Of a stretch of 10,001 nucleotides of DNA, positions 1 through 6,555 are shown one piece after another (the stretch's first letter is position 1; every line of letters starts with the position of its first letter). The notes below the pieces were generated by a model that searched no databases, was not told the DNA's origin, and saw nothing but the letters and a program-made list of their open reading frames with translations. The stretch is taken from contig CAMCUG010000038.1 of NCBI GenBank assembly GCA_945878835.1, positions 1 to 10,001 on the forward strand. Reading direction: 5' to 3'. This DNA is from Chryseobacterium gleum. Lineage in GTDB: Bacteria; Bacteroidota; Bacteroidia; Flavobacteriales_D; Sanyastnellaceae. The position numbers were made by a program, and so were the translations under genes.

Positions 1-323
1 GGAGTTAACGAGGCGTTCAACACTTTACATCCTGTTGCTTCAATTTCAATTTCACCCGTAAGCATGTTCGTGTTTTTCGAATAGCGCTCAACCACTTTTC
101 CTTCCACCTGAACCACAAATTCTCTTCCCCACTTGCGCGCTGCTTCGCACAAAGCAGCGTTGGTATCCATGCTGAAAGCCAACTGCGTAAGACCGTATCT
201 ATCGCGTAAATCAACGAAAGTCATTCCACCTAAATCACGTGAACGCTGCACCCAACCTGCCAATACAACAGGTTTTCCAACATCTGAAATTCTTAATTCA
301 CCACAGGTTGCCGAACGATACAT
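1..323 (-). CDS. aspS: Aspartyl-tRNA synthetase, N-terminal part (cut by left window edge)
   Basis: Charges tRNA-Asp with aspartate in the cytoplasm (class IIb aminoacyl-tRNA synthetase). Only the first 107 codons are in the window; the catalytic domain lies off the left edge. The visible part opens MYRSATCGELR, followed by VVLAGWVQRSRDLGGMTFVDLRDRYG. This is the hallmark start of bacterial AspRS: the OB-fold anticodon-binding domain (about residues 1-105), with the GWVxxxRDxGGxxFxDLRDRxG pattern. The ATG at 323-321 is the natural start because the family begins exactly here. It lies 24 nt downstream of the stop codon of the lipoprotein hydrolase on the same strand, so read-through from that gene is possible, but a good Bacteroidota-type -7 element sits between them. 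The reading frame is open to the window edge. Family assignment is firm; whether it is a discriminating or non-discriminating AspRS cannot be judged from this fragment. Confidence 0.95.
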   Translation of the reverse strand, partial: MYRSATCGELRISDVGKPVVLAGWVQRSRDLGGMTFVDLRDRYGLTQLAFSMDTNAALCEAARKWGREFVVQVEGKVVERYSKNTNMLTGEIEIEATGCKVLNASLT

Positions 324-339
324 ACTGATTATTTTGTTG

Positions 340-347
340 CAAAGATA
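340..347 (-). promoter_or_regulatory. Candidate Bacteroidota -7 promoter element of aspS
   Basis: Reading the minus strand, TATCTTTG matches the Bacteroidota housekeeping -7 consensus TAnnTTTG exactly. It ends 16 nt before the aspS ATG, which would give a short leader of roughly 10 nt. No TTG is found at the expected -33 spacing (19-21 nt upstream), which lowers confidence. The element directly abuts the hydrolase stop codon (TAG at 350-348), so aspS may be transcribed independently of that gene. Confidence 0.5.
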
Positions 348-1325
348 CTAATTTGAAAAGGTCTCTATGACCCATTTATTGAAGGCTTTCGGGTTTTGCA
401 TATTTGGGATGTGACCTGTTTTAGGATAGACAAACACGTGATCTTCCGGAATCTGATATTTCTGCCTCAAGCAATTGGCGGAAGATAGCGGAATAATCTT
501 ATCGTTCTCGCCCCAAACCAAATACACCGGACACTTCCATTGAAACGTGTGGTTGTTCAATTCAGCTTCGTGTTTATTCAAGTATTCGAGTAGGGCAATT
601 TTATGCTCACGTTGAACCTTAAAGTGCTGCTCCACAGCTTGATTCAAAATAAAACTTGGAGTGTGCATAGGCTTCTCTAAAGATGCTAGTTTCTTCAATT
701 CTTTTCCTGTGGTTGGGTTTAACAAATCCACAGCATTATGGACTCCAACAGATTGCGCAACGCTATCAGTAAAAGATCTATTGTAGCATCCGGTCAATCC
801 ATCCAAGCTCACATAGGCACTTACTTTTTCTGGATACTTCTCTGCGAAGCGCGCTCCTACCAGCCCTCCATAAGAACCTCCAATGACGATTAAATTTTCG
901 TTCGCCCATTTTTCTTTGTTGAATTGAAGCATTTCATTCACCAAATCTACTTGCATTTCAATGCTGTAATCAGAGCTGAAATAGGTGTTTCCATGACAAT
1001 TCAAATCAGGTGCTACAATGTTAAAATGCTTTGAAAGTTCTCCAACGTTAGGGCTCCATTGCGCCATAGCGCCCCCTTGATAACCATGAATGAGAAGCAA
1101 GTTTTTTTTTGTTGAATCGAAGCGTTCCGGTCCAGTCATATAAACTGTTTTGAATTCGATGTATGTTTCGCCGCTGAAAAGCTCGCCAGGACGATCCGAA
1201 ATTTTCTCGAATCGCTCCATCCCAGCTTCTTCAAACACTTCAGCTTGCTTCTTCACGTATACCGAATAGATATTGCATGAAGCGAAGAATGAAGATAAAG
1301 TAAGCCAAAGAAGGAGGTTTTTCAT
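348..1325 (-). CDS. Predicted lipoprotein alpha/beta hydrolase
   Basis: A 325-residue alpha/beta-hydrolase-fold protein, probably a membrane-anchored esterase or lipase-like enzyme; the substrate is unknown. The N-terminus (MKNLLLWLTLSSFFASC) is a lipoprotein signal peptide with a lipobox ending at Cys17. The catalytic set is visible: an oxyanion-side HG at 80-81 (LLLIHGYQGG), the nucleophile elbow GGSYGG with Ser151, the acid Asp275 in WGENDKIIP, and His305 in KTGHIPN. An upstream in-frame TTG at 1343 would add six residues before the signal peptide; the ATG at 1325 is preferred because it starts right at the Lys-hydrophobic signal. The gene is followed after 24 nt by aspS on the same strand and is divergent from the DUF3098-uppP pair. 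Alpha/beta hydrolase membership is clear; epoxide hydrolase, haloperoxidase-like or carboxylesterase activity cannot be separated by reading alone. Confidence 0.88.
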   Translation of the reverse strand: MKNLLLWLTLSSFFASCNIYSVYVKKQAEVFEEAGMERFEKISDRPGELFSGETYIEFKTVYMTGPERFDSTKKNLLLIHGYQGGAMAQWSPNVGELSKHFNIVAPDLNCHGNTYFSSDYSIEMQVDLVNEMLQFNKEKWANENLIVIGGSYGGLVGARFAEKYPEKVSAYVSLDGLTGCYNRSFTDSVAQSVGVHNAVDLLNPTTGKELKKLASLEKPMHTPSFILNQAVEQHFKVQREHKIALLEYLNKHEAELNNHTFQWKCPVYLVWGENDKIIPLSSANCLRQKYQIPEDHVFVYPKTGHIPNMQNPKAFNKWVIETFSN

Positions 1326-1330
1326 GTGTT

Positions 1331-1338
1331 CAAAGTTA
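1331..1338 (-). promoter_or_regulatory. Possible -7 element upstream of the lipoprotein hydrolase
   Basis: The minus strand reads TAACTTTG, a perfect TAnnTTTG match, ending only 5 nt before the ATG at 1325. If used, transcription would begin almost at the start codon, giving a nearly leaderless mRNA. No -33 TTG is present at the usual distance. The match may be chance in AT-rich sequence. Confidence 0.3.
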
Positions 1339-1356
1339 CTCAATACTGAAATTGTT

Positions 1357-1386
1357 TTGATAAGCCCACTGAATGAATTACTTTCG
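1357..1386 (+). promoter_or_regulatory. Candidate Bacteroidota promoter for the DUF3098-uppP operon
   Basis: TTG at 1357-1359, a 19-nt spacer, then TACTTTCG at 1379-1386, which matches TAnnTTTG except at one position. The arrangement fits the Bacteroidota -33/-7 promoter layout. It lies just before the ATG at 1403 and downstream of the alternative ATG at 1373, so if real it decides the start of the DUF3098 gene in favour of 1403. Confidence 0.45.
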
Positions 1387-1402
1387 TTTCACAAATCTTG
1401 CT

Positions 1403-1660
1403 ATGAACAAATTATCGTTTCCATTTACGAAAATCAATGCCTACATCATCCTTGGAGGATTGACTGTTGTGCTTTTCGGATATATCTTAATGAGCGGCGG
1501 TGGTTCTGCTGACCCGAACACGTTCAACGCTGAAGAACTTTTTAGTGCTCGTCGTATTACTGTTGCACCTATCGTTGTGCTTCTCGGCTACATCACCATT
1601 GGCGTTGGAATTATGTATCGCGCGAAGAAAAATCAATCTTCAGAGGTCGAGAAACATTGA
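1403..1660 (+). CDS. DUF3098 family small membrane protein
   Basis: An 85-residue inner-membrane protein of a family found almost only in Bacteroidota; function unknown. Two hydrophobic helices are visible, at about residues 11-30 ([20 protein letters not shown]) and 53-73 ([21 protein letters not shown]). They are joined by the conserved linker [21 protein letters not shown], whose SGGGSxDPNxFNxEExFSxRR pattern is the family signature. The tail is charged ([13 protein letters not shown]). An ATG at 1373 in the same frame would add ten residues, but a promoter-like element lies between the two ATGs, so 1403 is chosen. The last four bases, TTGA, contain both this gene's stop and the TTG start of uppP, implying translational coupling. 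In many Bacteroidota the family sits between ftsX and uppP (established knowledge), so a role in envelope or septal biogenesis is a reasonable inference; here ftsX is absent. Confidence 0.88.
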   Translation: MNKLSFPFTKINAYIILGGLTVVLFGYILMSGGGSADPNTFNAEELFSARRITVAPIVVLLGYITIGVGIMYRAKKNQSSEVEKH

Positions 1661-2442
1661 CCATTCTTCAAACCATACTACTCGCTATTGTTGAAGGGAT
1701 AACCGAATTCCTTCCCATTTCAAGTACTGGCCACATGATGATTGTTCAGAAAATCATGGGTGTTCCATCTTCAGATTTCACTAAAGCTTTTATCGTTTGC
1801 ATTCAACTCGGAGCCATTCTGAGTGTGGTTGTTTTATACTGGAAGCGATTCTTTCAATCATTTGAATTCTATTACAAATTGTTAGTTGCTTTCATTCCCG
1901 CGGCTGTTTTCGGATTTCTGTTTTCAGATAAAATCGATGCCCTTTTAGAGAACGTTCTAAACGTTGGAATTGCCTTGTTGGTGGGTGGAATTATTTTTCT
2001 ATTCATTGAAAAACTTATTCGCGAACGTTCACTGCGCGAACCCAATTACGTCGGTGCGTTTGTTATTGGCATTTTTCAGTGTTTAGCAATGATTCCTGGA
2101 GTGTCTCGTTCAGCAGCCACTTTAATTGGCGGATTAACACAAGGACTCAATAAAAAAGCAGCCGCAGAATTTTCATTTTTCTTAGCTGTTCCGACTATGT
2201 TAGGGGCAACTGTATTTAAGTTGAAAGACGCTTACGAAGAAGTTCCGAATTTCTTCAACGTAGAAAATATTAAGCTGCTTGCGATTGGAAATGTTGTTGC
2301 GTTTATCGTGGGGCTTATTGCTATTAAAACCTTTGTGGCTTTGCTCACCAAATATGGATTGAAGCCCTTTGGTTATTACCGAATCGCTTTAGGCGCAATC
2401 ATCATTGCGCTCTATTTCGGAGGCGTTTCCCTTTCACTTTAA
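1657..2442 (+). CDS. uppP: Undecaprenyl-diphosphatase (UppP/BacA)
   Basis: A 261-residue integral membrane phosphatase that dephosphorylates undecaprenyl diphosphate to undecaprenyl phosphate, regenerating the lipid carrier for peptidoglycan and other envelope glycans. The signature motifs are intact: the first catalytic region [16 protein letters not shown] (residues 11-26, with Glu13, Glu17 and His26) and the second, PGVSRSAAT (147-155, with Arg151), followed by the conserved [13 protein letters not shown] (172-184). The remainder is a series of hydrophobic helices typical of the about 260-residue family. The start is TTG at 1657, overlapping the stop of the upstream DUF3098 gene by 4 nt. 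Protein families of this kind start just before the ILQxIxLxIVEGxTEFLP segment, so TTG is almost certainly correct. The stop shares bases with the convergent hemD stop. A nearby truB, common after uppP in related genomes, is not present. Confidence 0.97.
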   Translation: MTILQTILLAIVEGITEFLPISSTGHMMIVQKIMGVPSSDFTKAFIVCIQLGAILSVVVLYWKRFFQSFEFYYKLLVAFIPAAVFGFLFSDKIDALLENVLNVGIALLVGGIIFLFIEKLIRERSLREPNYVGAFVIGIFQCLAMIPGVSRSAATLIGGLTQGLNKKAAAEFSFFLAVPTMLGATVFKLKDAYEEVPNFFNVENIKLLAIGNVVAFIVGLIAIKTFVALLTKYGLKPFGYYRIALGAIIIALYFGGVSLSL

Positions 2443-3086
2443 GACAACAACAACGACTTCAAGTCGCTCGCAATTTCCTCTTGATTCCACGAAGAAACCA
2501 AATGTATGTTTCGAACTCCAGCTGCCTTCAATGCACTCGCTGTAGCCGTTCCATATGCCACGCAAATCATTCCAACTAAATCATTCATCTCTTGCGCCGC
2601 ATAAACGTTCGAAGGCGAAGAGAAAAGATATAACCGTGCTTCAGGCAGTGCTAAAGCCATACGTGTTTTTTTGTAGGTTGAAATAATTTCAACTTGCTCC
2701 GAATTGAAAAGATTCGCTGTTGAATTTAGACTGTCTGCGGCTGAGGGAAAAAGTACACGCTCGTTTCCCACCAAGTGGAAAAACATTCGCGCGATTTCTT
2801 CGGTGTTGGTTCCCTCTCCCACAAAATCACACTCGAAAGGCACGGTTGAAGCCGTGGCTGGACCAATAGCCGCGTATTTGGCATTCACATTTGTTGTTTG
2901 CTCGAAGAAAGAACGGGCGCCATTCGATGAAGAAAAAAATACCCAATCGAATTCTTTTTTTATGTTGAAGGGAAGAAAATCCACGGTGATTAACGCTTGA
3001 CAATGGAGGCTATAATTCGAGCCCTTCAAAGACGATACAATTTCTTGTGCATCAGATTCACTTCGACTTATAAAAACATCGATCAT
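2439..3086 (-). CDS. hemD: Uroporphyrinogen-III synthase
   Basis: A 215-residue cytosolic enzyme that cyclises hydroxymethylbilane with inversion of ring D to give uroporphyrinogen III, the precursor of heme, siroheme and cobalamin. The family is very divergent in sequence. Recognition rests on the N-terminal VFISRSE start, the [13 protein letters not shown] segment (residues 49-61), the IGPATASTV motif (74-82), the second-lobe pattern [10 protein letters not shown] (152-161), the region [16 protein letters not shown] (176-191), and the position immediately after hemC. The ATG (3086-3084) overlaps the hemC stop as ATGA, so the two are translationally coupled. It is at the short end for the family (usually about 220-260 residues) but both lobes are represented. 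It is the last gene of the hemACD operon and ends in a TTAA tetranucleotide shared with the convergent uppP stop. Confidence 0.9.
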   Translation of the reverse strand: MIDVFISRSESDAQEIVSSLKGSNYSLHCQALITVDFLPFNIKKEFDWVFFSSSNGARSFFEQTTNVNAKYAAIGPATASTVPFECDFVGEGTNTEEIARMFFHLVGNERVLFPSAADSLNSTANLFNSEQVEIISTYKKTRMALALPEARLYLFSSPSNVYAAQEMNDLVGMICVAYGTATASALKAAGVRNIHLVSSWNQEEIASDLKSLLLS

Positions 3087-3979
3087 GTAGATTGAATTAG
3101 TCCCAAGAGATGATTGATAATTTGCTGGGGTTCTTCGTTGCGCATGCTGAAGTAGGATACTTGGTCATTGACTGTTTTCGCAAAAGCTAAATGACAAACA
3201 AACGCATTTCCTTCCTTAACGGCGAAAGCCCCCAAGGGTAATTGACATCCGCCATTCATATGACGAAGAATTTCTCTTTCAATGAAAATACATTCAATCG
3301 TTTGCTCGTGATTGAGGTGATTCAAAATTGAAATAATTTCTTCATCGCCTTCTCTGCATTGCAGCGCTAATGCACCCTGTGCTGGTGCAGGCACGAATTG
3401 CTGTGCTGATAAAATTTCAACATGAAACTCGGAAAGATCAATCTCTAAGCGCTCTACTCCTGCACGAGCTAAGAGAATTGCATCGTATTGTTTTTCTCTT
3501 AATTTCTGAATACGTGTTGGGACGTTTCCGCGTAAATCTTTTACTTCTGTATTCGGACAATGAAACGCCAATTGAACTTTTCTCCGAACGGAAGAAGTCC
3601 CTACAACAGCGTTATCTTTCAGACCGAATGTTCGTTCGGTTAATACAGATTCCTTGTTAATTAACAAAATGTCTTCTGCATTTCCACGCATGGGAACGCC
3701 AGAAATAACGAGTCCTTCAGGAGGAGTAGTTTCTAAATCTTTGTGTGAGTGAACAGCTATATCTACACTCCTAGAAAGTAAGGCCTCCTCAATTTCTTTC
3801 GTGAAGAAACCCTTTCCTTCCATCTTATCGAAGCTCAAATGTTGAATTTGATCTCCTCGTGTTTTAATGATTTTCAATTCTACTTTGAAACCTAAATTTT
3901 CCAAAGCAGCTTTGGTATAATTTGCCTGCCAAAGCGCTAGATCGCTGCCTCGCGTTCCAATGACTATCGTTCTGTTCAA
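3083..3979 (-). CDS. hemC: Hydroxymethylbilane synthase (porphobilinogen deaminase)
   Basis: Condenses four porphobilinogen molecules into linear hydroxymethylbilane, using a covalently bound dipyrromethane cofactor. The protein has 298 residues, about normal for the family. Visible landmarks are the IGTRGSDLALWQA opening (7-19), KTRGDQ (39-44), EGKGFFTKEIEEALL (54-68), HSHKDLE (77-83) with catalytic Asp81, GTSSVRR (127-133), DLRGNVPTRIQKL (148-160), and the cofactor-attachment loop NGGCQLPLGA (242-251) with Cys245. The start is TTG at 3979, five nucleotides after the hemA stop; the family starts a few residues before IGTRGS, so no upstream start is needed and none is available. The stop overlaps the hemD ATG. 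The gene feeds its product directly to hemD, as expected for a substrate that cyclises spontaneously if not captured. Confidence 0.97.
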   Translation of the reverse strand: MNRTIVIGTRGSDLALWQANYTKAALENLGFKVELKIIKTRGDQIQHLSFDKMEGKGFFTKEIEEALLSRSVDIAVHSHKDLETTPPEGLVISGVPMRGNAEDILLINKESVLTERTFGLKDNAVVGTSSVRRKVQLAFHCPNTEVKDLRGNVPTRIQKLREKQYDAILLARAGVERLEIDLSEFHVEILSAQQFVPAPAQGALALQCREGDEEIISILNHLNHEQTIECIFIEREILRHMNGGCQLPLGAFAVKEGNAFVCHLAFAKTVNDQVSYFSMRNEEPQQIINHLLGLIQST

Positions 3980-3984
3980 GGAGC

Positions 3985-5217
3985 TTAATGTTTTTGTACT
4001 TCTTCCAAAAGTACAGATTTCGCTAGCTTCATGGGAACAGAAATATACTTCTTTTCCATATAACTAATAATCTTGTCTACCAATTCGCGATCGTGTTCAG
4101 AAAGTTGAGCCAACTCTTTTGAGAAGACACTTTCCACAGCTGTCTGACGAATTTCCTTTATGGCATAAGGGATTTCACTCATTGCAAGTTCAATGGAACG
4201 CTCTTGAAAATGCTTTTTAAATTCTCCTTTGCCCTTTTCAATAATAGCAATGCAATCGTTTAGCGCTTCCTCTCTGTAGGAGATGTTCTTTTGAACTTCA
4301 CGCTGAACAGCAAGCATATCAATGAATGTTACATCGTCCAACTTCGAAATTTCAATATCAACATTCGAGGGAAGTGCTAAGTCAATGACCGTTCTACGCT
4401 TTTGAGAGACACTCATGTCTGCAAACATTTCATTAGTAACTACAACTTCCGCAGAGCCTGTGCAGACAACCAACACGTCGAAATCGGATGAGTCGTTTTT
4501 TAGTTCTGGAAGGTGCAAAGCTACGGTGTTGAAAGACTTGGCAATTGACGCCGCGTTTTCGATTGTTCTGTTGTACACGCTCACTTTCGTATAGCCATTT
4601 TCAGCAAGAAACTTCGCGAAGTTTGTGATGATTTGACCAGCACCCACCAGAACTATTTTCGTGTTTAAATCGGGATGCTTCTCTAGAAATAATTTCCATG
4701 CAATGGAAACAATGGACACCGGTTTTTTCGAAAGGTTGGTGTGCGTATAAACGTCTTTCGCAATGCGAATGGCATGTTGATTTAACATGCGCAATGAATC
4801 TCCAGTAAGTTTCATTTTCTCGCACTCTTCGAAGGCGCTGCGCAACTGCGTAATAATCTCACGTTCACCAATGATTAGAGAATCTAGGCTTGCCGCTACA
4901 CGGAAAATATGATCGACAGTTTCTTCACCATTAAAACGTTGCGCCTTCTGTGAAACGCCTTTGATAAAACTGTTGTCGTGATTAGGAAACAAATGCGAGA
5001 GCAACTTCTGGGTGAAACCAGAGCACACAAAGTGAGAAACATTAAATACCAACTCCACTCGATTGCATGTCCCCAAGTACATGAGTTCACTCATTTCAAA
5101 CGTCTCCTTCGCTGAGTCTAACCTAGCCTTCAATTCCTCCGAAGGAATTACAAACGAACCAATGGTTTCCAAGGGGAAATGATGGTGGTTGATAGATATT
5201 GCGCGGAGGGTATTCAA
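3985..5217 (-). CDS. hemA: Glutamyl-tRNA reductase
   Basis: First committed enzyme of the C5 tetrapyrrole pathway: reduces glutamyl-tRNA-Glu to glutamate-1-semialdehyde with NADPH. The 410 residues show the three domains of the family: an N-terminal catalytic domain with YLGTCNRVE (47-55; Cys51 is the expected thioester nucleophile) and ASLDSLIIGERE (109-120); an NADPH-binding Rossmann domain with VLVGAGQI (189-196) and VSVYNRT (212-218); and a C-terminal helical dimerisation domain (about 300-400). The usual glycine-loop form GAGEM is here GAGQI, a modest variation. The start is TTG at 5217: no in-frame ATG or GTG occurs between it and the upstream in-frame stop (about 5256), and the family begins right here with LxAISIxHxxxP. 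It heads the hemACD operon, so control of this gene likely sets pathway flux; a direct repeat and weak -7 element lie just upstream. Confidence 0.96.
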   Translation of the reverse strand: MNTLRAISINHHHFPLETIGSFVIPSEELKARLDSAKETFEMSELMYLGTCNRVELVFNVSHFVCSGFTQKLLSHLFPNHDNSFIKGVSQKAQRFNGEETVDHIFRVAASLDSLIIGEREIITQLRSAFEECEKMKLTGDSLRMLNQHAIRIAKDVYTHTNLSKKPVSIVSIAWKLFLEKHPDLNTKIVLVGAGQIITNFAKFLAENGYTKVSVYNRTIENAASIAKSFNTVALHLPELKNDSSDFDVLVVCTGSAEVVVTNEMFADMSVSQKRRTVIDLALPSNVDIEISKLDDVTFIDMLAVQREVQKNISYREEALNDCIAIIEKGKGEFKKHFQERSIELAMSEIPYAIKEIRQTAVESVFSKELAQLSEHDRELVDKIISYMEKKYISVPMKLAKSVLLEEVQKH

Positions 5218-5237
5218 TCGGGCACGAAGGTCGCTAA

Positions 5238-5245
5238 CAATGATA
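5238..5245 (-). promoter_or_regulatory. Possible -7 promoter element of the hemACD operon
   Basis: The minus strand reads TATCATTG, one mismatch from TAnnTTTG, ending 20 nt before the hemA TTG start. No TTG lies at the expected -33 distance. It is the best promoter-like match in the 114-bp gap and lies directly downstream of the tandem repeat at 5250-5269. Confidence 0.3.
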
Positions 5246-5249
5246 TTCG

Positions 5250-5269
5250 AATGTCATTTAAATGTCATT
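5250..5269. repeat. Tandem 9-bp direct repeat upstream of hemA (possible operator)
   Basis: AATGTCATT occurs at 5250-5258 and again at 5261-5269, so the two copies start 11 bp apart, about one helical turn. The junction forms the palindrome ATTTAAAT. It sits immediately upstream (relative to hemA) of the possible -7 element, in the position expected for a regulator site. The regulator is unknown and the repeat is short, so a functional role is inference. Confidence 0.4.
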
Positions 5270-5281
5270 CTATTCCAATCA

Positions 5282-5309
5282 GAAAAGCCAACCCCAAGGT
5301 TGGCTTTTC
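5282..5309 (-). terminator. Hairpin terminator after the complete T9SS gene
   Basis: A perfect 12-bp inverted repeat: GAAAAGCCAACC (5282-5293), a 4-nt loop and its reverse complement (5298-5309). On the minus strand it starts 22 nt after the TAA of the T9SS cargo gene, with a T-rich 3' arm (GGCTTTTC). There is no long uninterrupted U-tract past the stem. It separates the surface-protein gene from the hemACD operon and would keep cargo transcription from reading into hemA. Confidence 0.75.
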
Positions 5310-5331
5310 CATTCTAATAAAACCTAATAAG

Positions 5332-6555
5332 TTACTGCTCGACCATGAATCGAACACTTCTCGTTACATCTTCAGTAGAAACTTCCAATATGTATAATCC
5401 ATTCGATAATTCATTCGCGAAGTTCAACGTCGTCTGCAACGTGCCGTCCACAGCATAACGCTTGCTCTCAATCTTTCTTCCCAATGCATCATAAACCTTC
5501 ACCTGAACATTTGAAGAAGTAACGCCGGATAATGTCATTGTTAACCCTTCTCCATTCGAAGGATTCGGATAAACACTGAGTTCTAGATTCTCCGAAAGAT
5601 GCGTTGCAAGGTCCTCCGGAAGGCCTTTCGTAGAATCTTGCGAAGCACCTTGTAAAACATCTTGCGAAGAATCTACGATGAGTCCAGCACTTCCAATAAT
5701 TGCCATATACGTCACCGGTCCCCATTGGTAGTTCGTTCCTGTATAACTGAATAATGGCGCGCTTTGAACTGCATAAGTTTTTCCGAATTGCAAGGCAGCA
5801 ACGTTATTCAAATTAAGATAGTTGGAAGCCGCTCCGCGGTTTTGCTCAATCGGTAAACCAACCGTTTGAAGCGTAAGCGGATTCACTTCCGTGAATCTCC
5901 ATCTCCAGTTTGTAATTCCGCAAACCCATGGCAGAGCTGCGATCACACTTCCGCGATAGAGAGGTCCGTTCGCCAGTTGATCTGCGCTTCTTAAGGCAAC
6001 ATTAGCCACCGGCGAGATGGTAATTGCCGTTGGCGCATAAGCCGTAAGTTCAAACACTTCAATAGCTCCTGTGCCATTTGGAATTGAATAAATAGCAGTG
6101 ACCAAAACATTGTACGTGCAGCCTGCATGCAACGAAGGAGTTACAGCAGTTACACTCAAATAATCACTCGTTTGCGTCTTCGTGAAAACTTGTCCGATTG
6201 CACTTCCTGAAACGCCCGACCAAGTGTAACGATATTGAACTCCCGTCCCTCCGCAATAGATAGCTTTAAATAGGGCACATGTGCTCAATGTGCTTGGCCA
6301 TGTTGCGCTGGTTCCGCTGTCTGAACCTCCTCTTCGTAGGTGACGAATACAAGCAGAATACTGTCCGCCAGGATGTACATTGCTGTTCTTGTTTCGAATT
6401 CCAAAAATGTAATCTCCACCTGGGATTAAGCCATTCGTTGAAAGGACTTCGGTTCCCACACCATTAACAGCATCTTCGATATCAATTAAATTTCCATTCA
6501 CGTCTTGCAATTCAATAACGATATCGTTTGCATTTGAACCAATGAAAATTGTAAT
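5332..6555 (-). repeat. Copy A of the 1224-nt paralogous 3' module of the T9SS genes
   Basis: The last 1224 nt of this gene align without a gap to 8778-10001 (constant offset 3446 nt). By hand count about 280 of 407 encoded residues are identical. The copy covers the end of the PPC-like domain, the shared cysteine-containing module, the linker and the sorting domain. The similarity probably continues left in protein terms beyond the window edge in the partner gene. Confidence 0.95.

Noticed and set aside
17..214. 65-codon minus-strand open frame at the left edge
   Set aside because: It overlaps aspS on the same strand in another frame; the AspRS frame explains this stretch.
133..351. 72-codon plus-strand open frame at the left edge
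   Set aside because: It lies opposite the clear aspS N-terminus and has no family resemblance; a shadow frame.
1326..1343. TTG at 1343 as start of the lipoprotein hydrolase
   Set aside because: It would put six polar residues before a signal peptide that begins naturally at the ATG at 1325.
1273..1512. 79-codon plus-strand open frame spanning the hydrolase/DUF3098 divergence
   Set aside because: It crosses the start regions of two well-supported genes and shows no coherent protein pattern.
5282..5309. CRISPR-like or riboswitch element in the gap before hemA
   Set aside because: A single perfect hairpin right after a stop codon is best explained as a terminator; there is only one two-copy short repeat nearby and no recognisable riboswitch core.
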